From an uncultured Sphingopyxis sp. (lineage in GTDB: Bacteria; Pseudomonadota; Alphaproteobacteria; Sphingomonadales; Sphingomonadaceae), in assembly GCF_900078365.1 (NCBI RefSeq), contig NZ_LT598653.1, forward strand, positions 1 to 64,000: DNA of 64,000 bases, in the 5' to 3' direction. Position 1 is the first letter of the stretch, and the number at the start of each line of letters is the position of its first letter. Below are positions 41,093-50,279 of this stretch, piece after piece. The position numbers and the translations under genes are program-made. A model generated the notes under the pieces. The model had not been told where the DNA came from. It saw nothing but the letters and a program-made list of their open reading frames with translations, and made no database searches.

Positions 41093-42925
41093 ATGTCTTT
41101 GCGCAATATTGCGATTATCGCACACGTCGACCATGGAAAAACGACGCTCGTCGACCAGCTTTTCCGCCAGTCGGGCACCTTCCGCGACAACCAGCGCGTG
41201 GAAGAAAGAGCTATGGATTCCAATGACTTAGAGAAAGAGCGCGGGATCACCATTCTGGCGAAATGCACCTCGGTCGAGTGGGGCGAAGGCGCCGACGCGA
41301 CGCGCATCAACATCGTCGACACGCCGGGCCACGCCGATTTCGGCGGCGAGGTCGAGCGCATCCTGTCGATGGTCGACGGCGTCATCCTGCTCGTCGACGC
41401 CGCCGAAGGCCCGATGCCGCAGACCAAGTTCGTCACCGGCAAGGCGCTCGCGCTGGGCCTGAAGCCGATCGTCGTCGTCAACAAGATCGACCGCAGCGAC
41501 GCGCGCGCCGCCGAAGTGCTCGACGAAGTGTTCGAACTGTTCCTGACCCTGGAAGCCAATGACGAACAGCTCGACTTTCCGATCCTCTACGCCTCGGGCC
41601 GCGGCGGCTTCGCCTCGGACAGCCCCGACGCGCGCGAAGGCACGCTCGAGCCGCTGTTCAAGACGATCGTCAGCCATGTCCCCGAGCCGGGCCTGCCCGT
41701 CGACGCGCCCTTCACCTTCCTCGCGACCCTGCTCGATCGCGACAATTTCATCGGCCGCATCCTGACCGGCCGCGTCCAGTCGGGCACGGTCAAGGTCAAC
41801 CAGCCGATCCACGCGCTCGACGCCGACGGCAAGGTGATCGAAGCCGGCCGCGCGTCGAAGCTGCTGGCGTTCCGCGGGCTCGACCGCGTGCCGGTCGACG
41901 AAGCCAAGGCGGGCGACATCGTCGCGATCGCGGGCCTGACCAACGCGACCGTTGCGAACACCATCGCCGACACGAGCGTCAGCGAGCCGATCGCCGCGCA
42001 GCCGATCGACCCGCCGACGCTGTCGATGCGCTTCGCGGTGAACGACAGCCCGATGGCGGGCCGCGAGGGCAGCAAGGTCACGAGCCGCATGATCCGCGAC
42101 CGCCTCTTCCGCGAAGCCGAGACCAATGTCGCGATCCGCATCACCGAAAGCGCCGACAAGGACAGCTTCGACGTCGCGGGCCGCGGCGAGCTCCAGCTCG
42201 GCGTGCTGATCGAAACGATGCGCCGCGAAGGCTTCGAACTCGGCATCAGCCGCCCGAAGGTTCTCTATGGCGAGGACGAGGACGGCAAGCGCACCGAACC
42301 CTATGAAACCGTCGTCATCGACGTCGATGACGAACATTCGGGCACGGTCGTCGAGAAGATGCAGATCCGCAAGGCCGACCTCACCGACATGCGCCCCTCG
42401 GGCGGCGGCAAGACGCGCATCACCTTCAGCGGCCCGTCGCGCGGCCTGATCGGCTATCACGGCGAATTCCTGTCGGACACGCGCGGCACCGGGATCATGA
42501 ACCGATTGTTCGAGAAATATGGCCCGTACAAGGGCGTGATCGAGGGCCGCAAGAACGGCGTCCTGATCTCGAACGGCAATGGCGAAGCGGTGGCCTATGC
42601 GCTCGGCCCCCTGGAAGAACGCGGCATCCTCTTCGTCTCGCCCGGCGAGGCGCTCTATGAGGGGATGATCATCGGCGAGAATGCCAAGCCCGACGACCTC
42701 GAGGTCAACCCGATGAAGTCGAAGCAGCTCACCAACTTCCGCTCGACGGGCAAGGACGACGCGATCCGCCTGACCCCGCCGAAGCGCATGACGCTGGAAC
42801 AGGCGATCGCCTATATCGACGACGACGAGATGGTCGAGGTGACCCCGAAGAACATCCGCATAAGGAAGGCGATCCTCGATCCGCATGAGCGGAAGAAGGC
42901 GAGCCGCAAGAAGGAAGCGGCGTAA
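41093..42925 (+). CDS. typA: Ribosome-associated GTPase TypA/BipA
   Basis: The 610-residue protein starts MSLRNIAIIAHVDHGKTTLV, a G1 motif with HVDHGKTT. G2/G3 follow (SNDLEKERGITI, DTPGHADFGGE) and G4 reads VVVNKIDRSDAR. Domains II, III, V and the BipA C-terminal domain complete the family length; YGPYKGVIEGRKNGVLISNG is diagnostic. It binds ribosomes and helps 50S assembly under stress and cold. Confidence 0.97.
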   Translation: MSLRNIAIIAHVDHGKTTLVDQLFRQSGTFRDNQRVEERAMDSNDLEKERGITILAKCTSVEWGEGADATRINIVDTPGHADFGGEVERILSMVDGVILLVDAAEGPMPQTKFVTGKALALGLKPIVVVNKIDRSDARAAEVLDEVFELFLTLEANDEQLDFPILYASGRGGFASDSPDAREGTLEPLFKTIVSHVPEPGLPVDAPFTFLATLLDRDNFIGRILTGRVQSGTVKVNQPIHALDADGKVIEAGRASKLLAFRGLDRVPVDEAKAGDIVAIAGLTNATVANTIADTSVSEPIAAQPIDPPTLSMRFAVNDSPMAGREGSKVTSRMIRDRLFREAETNVAIRITESADKDSFDVAGRGELQLGVLIETMRREGFELGISRPKVLYGEDEDGKRTEPYETVVIDVDDEHSGTVVEKMQIRKADLTDMRPSGGGKTRITFSGPSRGLIGYHGEFLSDTRGTGIMNRLFEKYGPYKGVIEGRKNGVLISNGNGEAVAYALGPLEERGILFVSPGEALYEGMIIGENAKPDDLEVNPMKSKQLTNFRSTGKDDAIRLTPPKRMTLEQAIAYIDDDEMVEVTPKNIRIRKAILDPHERKKASRKKEAA

Positions 42926-42952
42926 TCGCCCTTTCGCGACGAAATAAATTGT

Positions 42953-43038
42953 GTGTCCCCGCGAAGGCGGGGACCCATCACCGGTGGGTTCGAAATAGCA
43001 CCAGCAGGAGATGGGCCCCCGCCTTCGCGGGGGAACAC
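42953..43038. repeat. Paired palindromic repeat (GTGTCCCCGCGAAGG type)
   Basis: GTGTCCCCGCGAAGGCGGGG and its inverse ATGGGCCCCCGCCTTCGCGG frame a 30-nt middle. It sits between typA and the next gene. Related pairs occur at 45402-45480 and 60227-60304. Confidence 0.75.
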
Positions 43039-43077
43039 AAAGGTCTGGCGCAGACGGGTTGATCGGGAGCCCAAGCG

Positions 43078-43647
43078 TTGTCCCGCCTGATCCTGTTCAA
43101 CAAGCCCTACGGCGTGCTGTCGCAATTCACCGACAAAGGCATGACCGCGCCCGGAGCGGGTGGCGATGGCGGCCCGCGCGCGACCTTGTCCGACTATATC
43201 GACGTCCCCGGCGTCTACCCCGCCGGGCGGCTGGACAAGGATAGCGAGGGCCTGCTGATCCTGACCGGCGACGGCGCGCTGCAGGCGCGGATTTCGTCGC
43301 CGAAGCACAAGATGCCCAAAACCTATCTCGCGCAGGTCGAGGGCGAGCCCGACGCCGCCGCGCTCGATACGCTGCGCCGCGGCGTCACGCTGAACGACGG
43401 CCCGACGCGTCCCGCAACTGTCCGCCGCATCGACGCGCCCCAGCTCTGGGACCGCGACCCGCCGGTGCGATACCGCAAGAGCGTGCCCGATAGCTGGATC
43501 GAACTGACGATCACCGAAGGCCGCAACCGCCAGGTGCGGCGGATGACCGCCGCGGTTGGCTATCCGACGCTGCGGCTGGTGCGGTGGCGGATCGGGGGGT
43601 GGGAGATTGGGGATTTGGCGGTGGGGGAGTGGCGGGAGGTTGGGTGA
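43078..43647 (+). CDS. rluE: RluE-type rRNA pseudouridine synthase
   Basis: The 189-residue protein has a TTG start at 43078 with GGGAG at 8-nt spacing. The family opening ([15 protein letters not shown]) is followed by [20 protein letters not shown], containing the catalytic Asp, then [16 protein letters not shown] and [20 protein letters not shown]. It lacks the N-terminal S4 domain, as RluE and RsuA-short forms do. It should modify a 23S rRNA uridine; the position is taken from E. coli RluE. Confidence 0.88.
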   Translation: MSRLILFNKPYGVLSQFTDKGMTAPGAGGDGGPRATLSDYIDVPGVYPAGRLDKDSEGLLILTGDGALQARISSPKHKMPKTYLAQVEGEPDAAALDTLRRGVTLNDGPTRPATVRRIDAPQLWDRDPPVRYRKSVPDSWIELTITEGRNRQVRRMTAAVGYPTLRLVRWRIGGWEIGDLAVGEWREVG

Positions 43648-43752
43648 ATGACCAGCCTCGTAGTAATTGGCCCTTGGCGGTCCGTCCAATATTGATCGGA
43701 AGAGACGATTAGCAGACCCTCTTGATTATGGCGGACGCCGGTTCCGCCGTCA

Positions 43753-44235
43753 TCACACCATCCAGTCGTTACGCCCGCGAGCACCGCCGCGCAGTATGGC
43801 GTTCGTCCGCGCTAAACCTTCGGCCTGTCGGCGCAATTCCTGCGCTCGAAGTGTATCGCCGTCTATCAAGTAGCAAGTGACCGGTTTGTATGATTTGTCG
43901 CAAGTCGGACAGCGAGCGGTTTGAGTAGGGCCATCTTGCTTCATTTGAACAATGCGACCGTCTGCATCGCAGCTTGGACATAATGGGAAGCCAATAGGCT
44001 TGCCATCGTCGCCAGCGAAATAATTATAGTCGCCGTCGCCTTTTACCAGATTGCCTTTGGCCTCAAAAGCGGAGCGGAGCCCTTCAATTTCCTTATCGCG
44101 ATCAGCGGCACGTTCTTTTGCATCCGCCAACGCCAATTTGGCGTCGGTTAGAGCATTTATCAGGTCAGCGATTTGCGCCTTGTAAGCCGCAGCATCGTAA
44201 TCTTTCTCAATGCCCCGAAGCGTCTTTGCGATGCC
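43753..44235 (-). pseudogene. 5'-truncated hypothetical zinc-ribbon protein
   Basis: About 160 residues of the C-terminal part of a protein are visible: a coiled coil (DYDAAAYKAQIADLINALTD, DAKERAADRDKEIEGLRSAF), then a four-Cys ribbon (FPLCPSCDADG ... TARCPTCDKSYK) and a basic tail ending GRNDWMV. No start codon or ribosome-binding site exists before the sequence turns into the antisense of a TonB receptor fragment near 44230. Base composition is lower in GC than its neighbours, suggesting transferred DNA. The missing N-terminus makes function unlikely. Confidence 0.65.
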
Positions 44236-45069
44236 GAGGCCTTGCGTTACCGCCAGCAACAGGTCGACAATGCGAACAGCGCCGGCCCCGAATCGACGAC
44301 GACCTACAAGGCCTTCCTGCCCAAGGGCGGGGTGTCGTGGGAGTTCGCGCCCGACAAGACGCTCTCCGTCATCATCCAGCGCGGCTATCGTTCGGGCGGC
44401 AGCGGGGTGAACCCGGGGCGCGCGACGACGCATGTCTATGACCCCGAATATACGTGGAATTACGAGCTGTCGCTGCGCACGCAATGGCTCGACCGGCGGC
44501 TGACCTTCAACGCCAACGCCTTCTATATCGACTGGAAGGACCAGCAGGTCTACGTCCAGCTTTCCGACAATGTCTATGATTATGAGACGCAGAATGCGGG
44601 CAGCTCGCGCGTCTGGGGCTTCGAGGTCGAGAGCGATTTCGACGTCACCGAGCGGCTGAACATCTATGGCTCGGTCGGCTATGCCAACAGCAAATTCCTC
44701 GATTTCCAGACCACCAACGGCCAGGTGCTCGACCTGTCGGGCTTCGAATTCGCCAACGCGCCGCGCTGGACCTGGGCCGCGGGCTTCGACTGGCGCCACC
44801 CGTCGGGCTTCAGCGCCAACGTCAACGTCAATTACCGCGGCGCGCAGTTTCAGGACATCCGCGACCAGAGCGGCGGCCGCAACGTGCCGTCGCGCACGCT
44901 GGTCAACGCCAAGGTCGGTTACGGCAACGATTATTTCGGCGCCTATCTGGTCGCGACGAACATCTTCGACGACGAATATTATGACTATCAATATGAAAAT
45001 GGCGGCCGGATGCAGGCGCTGTTCGGCGAACCGCGCATGATCGGGCTGACCTTCGAGGGGCGGTTCTGA
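44233..45069 (+). pseudogene. 3' fragment of a TonB-dependent receptor gene
   Basis: About 278 residues of a receptor barrel remain, from DAEALRYRQQQVDNANSAG to the C-terminal Phe (MIGLTFEGRF). Typical barrel text includes IQRGYRSGGSGVNPG, AFYIDWKDQQVYVQLSDNVY and AYLVATNIFDDEYYDYQYEN. The signal peptide, plug and about half of the barrel are missing, since family members are 700-900 residues. The 5' end abuts a different truncated gene in the opposite orientation, so this is a relic of a deletion or insertion. Confidence 0.8.
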
Positions 45070-45277
45070 CCGAAAGGGAGGGCGCGGCGAGGCCTGAGGG
45101 GTGGCGCCGTGCCGAAGTGGAGTTGGAATTCGCACAAAACCACGAAGCCACAAAGGAGGGGCCTCGCGCGGACCGGCGGGCGGATTAGGGTCTGTCCTAT
45201 TCGGTGGCGATCATATCCTTTGCAAACAGGGTAATGATATGGGCCGTTTACGGCCGGAAGCGGACCTATGTTTTCAT

Positions 45278-45355
45278 CGTCACCCCGGACTTGACCCGGG
45301 GTCCATTCACGCGGGCGTCGGGAGGAATGGATCCCGGATCAAGTCCGGGATGACG
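45278..45355. repeat. Paired palindromic repeat (CCCCGGACTTGACCCGGGG type)
   Basis: CGTCACCCCGGACTTGACCC and its inverted partner ending CAAGTCCGGGATGACG surround a short middle. The same family occurs at 62981-63058. Confidence 0.75.
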
Positions 45356-45401
45356 AAGAGCTGTAAACGACCGAAAAGCGACGCTCAGTATCCCATAACT
45401 T

Positions 45402-45480
45402 CGTCATTCCCGCGAAAGCGGGGACCCAGTGCGTGCGTAGGCCGATCCCACACTGGGTTCCCGCTTTCGCGGGAATGACG
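45402..45480. repeat. Paired palindromic repeat (CGTCATTCCCGCGAAAGCGGG type)
   Basis: CGTCATTCCCGCGAAAGCGG and its inverse CCGCTTTCGCGGGAATGACG frame a 38-nt middle. A single shortened copy lies at about 45566-45590 and a half copy at 10974-10993. The rest of the 45070-45637 gap holds no gene that I can see. Confidence 0.75.
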
Positions 45481-45637
45481 AAGGTAGGGAATGACGGCTC
45501 TCCACCTCAAAACCGACCGTCTTACGAGTTTCCAATTTGTGGCTTCGTGCGAGAAAGACAGCGGGATTCCCGCCTGCGCGGGAATGACGAATGTTTAGCG
45601 GTCCCGGTCGGCCGCGGCGAGCGCGGCCGGGGAGGGG

Positions 45638-46411
45638 TCATTTGGTCGTGTAGCCGCCGTTGACGAGGATCGTCTGGCCGGTCATCCACCAGCCCTCCGA
45701 CACCAGCATGCGGATCCACGGGACGATGTCCTGGATGTCGGTCAGTCCGGTCTTCGAGAAGGGCGACAGCGCCGCCGCCGATTTGTGATAGGCGACCGCA
45801 TCGTCGCCCTCGGCGGGATAGAAGAAGGGCGTGTCCATCGGCCCCGGCCCGATCGCGGTCACCGAAATGCCGCGTGTCCCGAATTCCTTCGACGCGGCGC
45901 GGGTGAAATGCTCGACCGGCGCCTTGGTCCCGGCATAGGCGGCGTAGAAGGGCGTGTAGGCGCCGAGCAGCGAGGTGACGAGCGTGCAGATCTTGCCATT
46001 GTCGTTTACATGCTTGCCCGCCTCTTTCAGGAAGAAGAAGGCGGTCTTCGAATTGACCGCGGTCATCTCGTCATATTCGGCTTCGCTGATTTCGGTGAAG
46101 GGCTTCTTCAGCACCTTGCCCACGGTGTTGATCGCGATGTCGGGGCGGCCGACCGCGGCGATCGTGTCGGCGAACAGCTTTTCCACCGCGGCGGCGGAGG
46201 TGAGGTCGGCCTGAAAGGCGACCGCTTCGGCGCCCGCGGCGCGGATCGCGGCGAGCGTCTCCTCGGTCTCGGCGGCCGAGGCAGGGCTGTTGTAATGGAC
46301 CGCGACCGCCTTCGCGCCGTGCGCCGCGAGGTCGCGCGCGACGAGGCCGCCGAGATTCTTGCCGCCGCCGGCGATGAGGATCGTTTTGCCCGTGATGCTG
46401 TGATCGGCCAT
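45638..46411 (-). CDS. Short-chain dehydrogenase/reductase (SDR)
   Basis: The 257-residue protein has a Rossmann start KTILIAGGGKNLGGLVARDL (glycine-rich, GGGxxLG), the structural INTVGK in place of NNAG, a Ser in TLVTSLLGAYTPFY, and the catalytic YAGTK (Tyr-x-x-x-Lys). A C-terminal GQTILVNGGYTTK is typical. A basic Tyr/His near the cofactor (AVHYNSPAS) hints at NADP(H). Substrate is unknown. It is divergent from an AraC-type regulator 128 nt away, probably its controller. Confidence 0.9.
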   Translation of the reverse strand: MADHSITGKTILIAGGGKNLGGLVARDLAAHGAKAVAVHYNSPASAAETEETLAAIRAAGAEAVAFQADLTSAAAVEKLFADTIAAVGRPDIAINTVGKVLKKPFTEISEAEYDEMTAVNSKTAFFFLKEAGKHVNDNGKICTLVTSLLGAYTPFYAAYAGTKAPVEHFTRAASKEFGTRGISVTAIGPGPMDTPFFYPAEGDDAVAYHKSAAALSPFSKTGLTDIQDIVPWIRMLVSEGWWMTGQTILVNGGYTTK

Positions 46412-46539
46412 TTTCTGTCTCCATGAAGGGGAAGGGGAGGCGCCAAGGGGTAACGGGCTTTGACCTTGCCCGCTTTCAAATTCCGGCGCAGCGTCGGGAT
46501 ATTGGCATGGCGAGTCGTGGGGGCTCGCAAGGTGGGTGA

Positions 46540-47400
46540 TTGAGCGGAACCGCGACCGTCTGGGATGGCATCAGGCCGCGCTCGGCGCGCGACGTCGTCG
46601 CACGGCATCGGGCGCGGCTCGGCCGGCTCGGCGTGCTCGCCGCCACCGAAAATCTGGCGGCGCCGACCGACTGGGCGTTCGAGGAAGACCATCATGTCGT
46701 CGTCGTCCATCTCGGCGGCCGGCTCGACCGGATGGAATGCGAATTTTCGGTCGGGCCTTCGGGACCGGCGCGCCCGGCGCGCGGCGATGTGTGGATGATC
46801 CCGGCGGCGTGCCGCTATGCGGCTTTGGCGCAGGGCAAGCGCGCCGAGTTCGTCGAATTGAGCGTGCCGACCGCGCTGCTCGCCGACGCGCCGCTCGCCG
46901 CGCGCGTGAAGCATCGCGACGATTTCCTCTTCGGCGCCGCGGCGCGTCTTGCGGAACTGGTCCGGGGGCCCGACGACGATCTGGCCCGCATGGCGTCGCA
47001 GGCGGCCGGCGGCGCGATCGAGCGGCATCTTCGCGAACGATATGGACATCAGGGCCGGGCGGCGCGGCGCGGCGCGCTGTCGGCGTCCGACCGCAATCGC
47101 CTTGCCGAAGCGATCCGCGGGCAGCTCGACGCCGAGCACAGCCTTGCCGGGCTCGCGGCGCTGGTGGGGATGGACGTGCGGCGCTTTACCGAGGCGTTCC
47201 GCGACGCTTTCGGCCTCTCGCCCTGGCAATATGTGATGCGCGCGCGGCTCGACGAGGCGGCGCGGCGGCTGTGGCACGGCGCGGAGCCGGTGACCGAGGT
47301 GGCGCTGGCGACGGGCTTTGCGTCGCCGAGCCATTTCGCGACCGCCTTTGCGCGCCGCTTCGGGGTGCCGCCTTCGCGCTACCGTGCCGGAGCACGATAG
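46540..47400 (+). CDS. AraC-family transcriptional regulator
   Basis: The 286-residue protein uses a TTG at 46540 after AAGGTGGGTGA. The N-terminal part resembles a cupin-like effector region (EEDHHVVVVHLGGRLDRMEC). Two helix-turn-helix units form the C-terminus: HSLAGLAALVGMDVRRFTEA and PVTEVALATGFASPSHFATA, ending FGVPPSRYRAGAR. It probably controls the divergent SDR gene and possibly the convergent TonB receptor gene. Confidence 0.88.
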   Translation: MSGTATVWDGIRPRSARDVVARHRARLGRLGVLAATENLAAPTDWAFEEDHHVVVVHLGGRLDRMECEFSVGPSGPARPARGDVWMIPAACRYAALAQGKRAEFVELSVPTALLADAPLAARVKHRDDFLFGAAARLAELVRGPDDDLARMASQAAGGAIERHLRERYGHQGRAARRGALSASDRNRLAEAIRGQLDAEHSLAGLAALVGMDVRRFTEAFRDAFGLSPWQYVMRARLDEAARRLWHGAEPVTEVALATGFASPSHFATAFARRFGVPPSRYRAGAR

Positions 47401-47421
47401 CGCAGGCGGCGACCCGGGCCG

Positions 47422-50088
47422 TCAGAATTTCAGCCGCGCGCCGACATAGAATTGGCGGCCATTGTCATAGATGGCGCGCGGGCGGTTGCGGGTGCCCGAA
47501 TATTGTTCGATCTTCTCGTTGGTCAGGTTCACCGCATCGGCGGTGAGCGCGATATTGTCGGTGATGTTGACGCTGACCGAAGCATCGAGCGATGCGAGCG
47601 CGGCCTGGTTGAGCGGCGCCGAGCGATCGATGTCGATGAAGAATTTCGACCGGTAGTTGTACGAAAGCCGCGCGCTGACGAGGTCGTTCTCATAATAGCC
47701 CGTCAGGTTGAGCGAGTGCTTCGAATTGCCCGGGATCGGATCGCCGTTATTCGCCTTGGCGTCCGAATAGGTGTAGTTGACCACCGCGCCGAAGCCGCCC
47801 CAGATCGGGCGCGACACCTGGAATTCGAAGCCCTGGTTGCGCCCGCCGTCGCCGTTGCTGCGCCGGTTGATCTGATAGGGGCAGTCGAAGAGGTTGGGAT
47901 TGCCGCCGCCCGCCGCGACGCAGCCCGCGGGCTCCGACCCCGGCACGAAGATGCCGGGCAGGATCTCGGTCGAGGTCGTGTTGACGATGTAGGACTGGAT
48001 ATCCTTGTAGAAGGCGGCGAGCGCGACGATCGTCTCGCGGTCGGGATAGAATTCGATCGACAGGTCGTATTGGTTGGCGCGATAGGGATCGAGGTTCGGA
48101 TCGCCGCCGCGCCCCGTGAGCAAGGTGCCGTTGAGGTCGACGCCGGGAGTGATGTCGACGAAGTCGGGCCGCGTCACCGTCTTGCCCGCGGCGAAGCGCA
48201 GCACGACCTGATCGGAGAGGTCGACCGACAGGTTCGCGCTCGGCAAGATGTCGGTGTAGGAGCGTTTCGCGCGCGACGGGGTGAAGCCCCCATAGGGATT
48301 GGTGAATTCGGGGTTGGCGCCGCCGATGATATAGCCGTTCGACGTCTGCTTCGTCTCGATCACGCGCACGCCGACATTGCCGCGCCAGCCGTCGCCGCCG
48401 AATTTGGCGAGGCCGTAGCCGCCCCACGCCTTTTCATTGATCGAATAGGCGTTGCCGGGAACGCGGAAGCGTTCGGTAACCGGCGCGGCCGCCGCGCCAT
48501 AGATGGCGCGCAGCTTCGCCGGATCGACGCGCCAATAGTCGGTCAGCGTGCCGGGCGCCGCGATATTGTCGAGAAAATCGCCGGGCATGCCGCCGCCGGT
48601 CGCGAAATCGGCCGCGGTGCAGGGCGCGCCGTCGCAGCGAAGGCCGGGGGTGAAGACGCCGCCGTTGGTCGCGAGGCGGTCGGCGGCGCGGTCGTGGTCG
48701 GTATATTTGAGCCCGAATTTGAGCGCGGTGAGCGGGCCCCATTCGACCTGTTTCTCGACGTCGAGATAGGCGTATTTCTCTTCATCGTCGTTGGTGACCG
48801 ACTGGATGCGCCCGAAATCGGGACGGATGCCCGCGGGATTGAGCGGATCGGGGCTGGCGAAGCTCACTTCGGGGCGGCCGCTGGTGAGATCGTAGCTGAA
48901 CGCGCCGGGGCCGGCGAACTCCATGAAATTCTCGTTGCTCGTGTCGCCGTTCGCTTTGGTCCAGCCGGCCTTGAAATGGACCGACAGGCTATCGGTCGGG
49001 CGGTAGGTGAGGTCGAAGTCGGCCGAGACGGTCTTGGCGACCGCCTGGCGGTCGATGGCGTCATAGACGACGCCGAAGCCCGTCGTGCCGCCGTTCGCCG
49101 AGGCGATGTCGCCCGACACCGCGACGCCGTCGCGCACGACCGCATTGCCGATCGTGCCGCCGCCGGCGAGCGCCTGTTCGCCCCAGGCGATGTAATTCTG
49201 GTTGAAATTGTCGGCGTTGAAGCGCGAGTAGAGCCCGGTGATGTTGATTTCGAGCTGATCCGACGGACGGAACTGGAGGCCGATATTGGCGCCATAGCGT
49301 TCGCGCTTCTGTTCGAACATCGTCGATCCGATCAGGGTCGGAACGAGCGCGTCGCCGCCATCGACGGGGAAGGCGCGATAGCCGAAGATTTCGAGCCCGT
49401 CGCGGCGGGTGCGGCGCTTCTGGTAGATCGCGCCGACGAGGATGCCGAACGTCTCGTCGTCATTCTTCCAGCTGACGAGGCCCGAGAGCTGCGGGTCGAA
49501 CTTGCCCGACAGGTCCGAATAGACGCCCTGCACCGACGCCGAGAGGGTGAGCGGGTCGAGGTCGAGCGGGTTGCGCGTGATGACGTTGATCGTGCCGCCG
49601 ACCCCGCCTTCCTCGACGTCGGCCTGCGGGCTCTTGTAGACCTCGAGGCGGCCGATGATCTCGGCGGGCAGAGTCAGATAGTTGAAGCTGCGCGTCGAGG
49701 CGACCTGGTCGAGGATGAACCAGTCGGCGGTCGCGACGCTGTGGCCGTTGAGGAGGGTCTTGGTGAGGTTCGGCGCGGTGCCGCGGAGCGAGACGCGCTC
49801 GCCCTCGCCGAACTCGCGGTTGACGACGATGCCGGGGACGCGCTGGAGTGCCTCGGCGACATTCTTGTCGGGGAATTTGCCGACATCCTCGGCGGTGACG
49901 ACGTCGGCGATCACCGACAGGTCGCGCTTGGCGTCGATCGCCTCGCGGAGCGAGCCGCGGATGCCGGTGACGACGATTTCGCTTTCGGCCGCGGTGTCGG
50001 CGGGAGCGGTCTGCGCGTGAGCCGTGCTGGCGGCGAAAAGAAGCGTACCAATGCTGGCCGAAGCAAGCCAATATCGCATATTGGTCAT
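47422..50088 (-). CDS. TonB-dependent outer-membrane receptor
   Basis: The 888-residue protein starts at ATG 50088 (MTNMRYWLASASIGTLLFAA), with GGAGGGA at good spacing; ATGs further upstream have none. After the signal peptide comes EIVVTGIRGSLREAIDAKRD and the plug (VAEALQRVPGIVVNREFGEG, TRSFNYLTLPAEIIGRLEVY). This IRGSLREA type is common among carbohydrate-scavenging TonB receptors in sphingomonads and xanthomonads, so a glycan or sugar substrate is plausible. The barrel ends in FYVGARLKF. A short inverted repeat lies about 150 nt upstream. Confidence 0.92.
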   Translation of the reverse strand: MTNMRYWLASASIGTLLFAASTAHAQTAPADTAAESEIVVTGIRGSLREAIDAKRDLSVIADVVTAEDVGKFPDKNVAEALQRVPGIVVNREFGEGERVSLRGTAPNLTKTLLNGHSVATADWFILDQVASTRSFNYLTLPAEIIGRLEVYKSPQADVEEGGVGGTINVITRNPLDLDPLTLSASVQGVYSDLSGKFDPQLSGLVSWKNDDETFGILVGAIYQKRRTRRDGLEIFGYRAFPVDGGDALVPTLIGSTMFEQKRERYGANIGLQFRPSDQLEINITGLYSRFNADNFNQNYIAWGEQALAGGGTIGNAVVRDGVAVSGDIASANGGTTGFGVVYDAIDRQAVAKTVSADFDLTYRPTDSLSVHFKAGWTKANGDTSNENFMEFAGPGAFSYDLTSGRPEVSFASPDPLNPAGIRPDFGRIQSVTNDDEEKYAYLDVEKQVEWGPLTALKFGLKYTDHDRAADRLATNGGVFTPGLRCDGAPCTAADFATGGGMPGDFLDNIAAPGTLTDYWRVDPAKLRAIYGAAAAPVTERFRVPGNAYSINEKAWGGYGLAKFGGDGWRGNVGVRVIETKQTSNGYIIGGANPEFTNPYGGFTPSRAKRSYTDILPSANLSVDLSDQVVLRFAAGKTVTRPDFVDITPGVDLNGTLLTGRGGDPNLDPYRANQYDLSIEFYPDRETIVALAAFYKDIQSYIVNTTSTEILPGIFVPGSEPAGCVAAGGGNPNLFDCPYQINRRSNGDGGRNQGFEFQVSRPIWGGFGAVVNYTYSDAKANNGDPIPGNSKHSLNLTGYYENDLVSARLSYNYRSKFFIDIDRSAPLNQAALASLDASVSVNITDNIALTADAVNLTNEKIEQYSGTRNRPRAIYDNGRQFYVGARLKF

Positions 50089-50230
50089 GTCAAAATCCCT
50101 CCTCATGGATGCCAATCAGCTATGATTGCTGATTTGCATGAGATTTTATAGGGACCAATTTTGCGGTCAATCTCACTTCGTCGCGAAAAACGCTCCGTTC
50201 AAGGGTCAATCGGGTGATTTTTGGTAGTTG

Positions 50231-50257
50231 ATTGGTATTATTAGATCGCTAACCAAT
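50231..50257. promoter_or_regulatory. Possible operator of the TonB receptor gene
   Basis: ATTGGT (50231-50236) and ACCAAT (50252-50257) form an inverted repeat with an AT-rich 15-nt spacer in the 190-nt region upstream of the receptor start. It may bind a regulator; arms are short. Confidence 0.35.
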
Positions 50258-50279
50258 TTCGCGAAGGCGGCCGCGGCGA

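Noticed and set aside
47452..50151. 899-codon + frame opposite the TonB receptor gene
   Set aside because: Composition is typical antisense of GC-rich code; the minus strand encodes a complete, recognisable receptor with signal peptide and ribosome-binding site.
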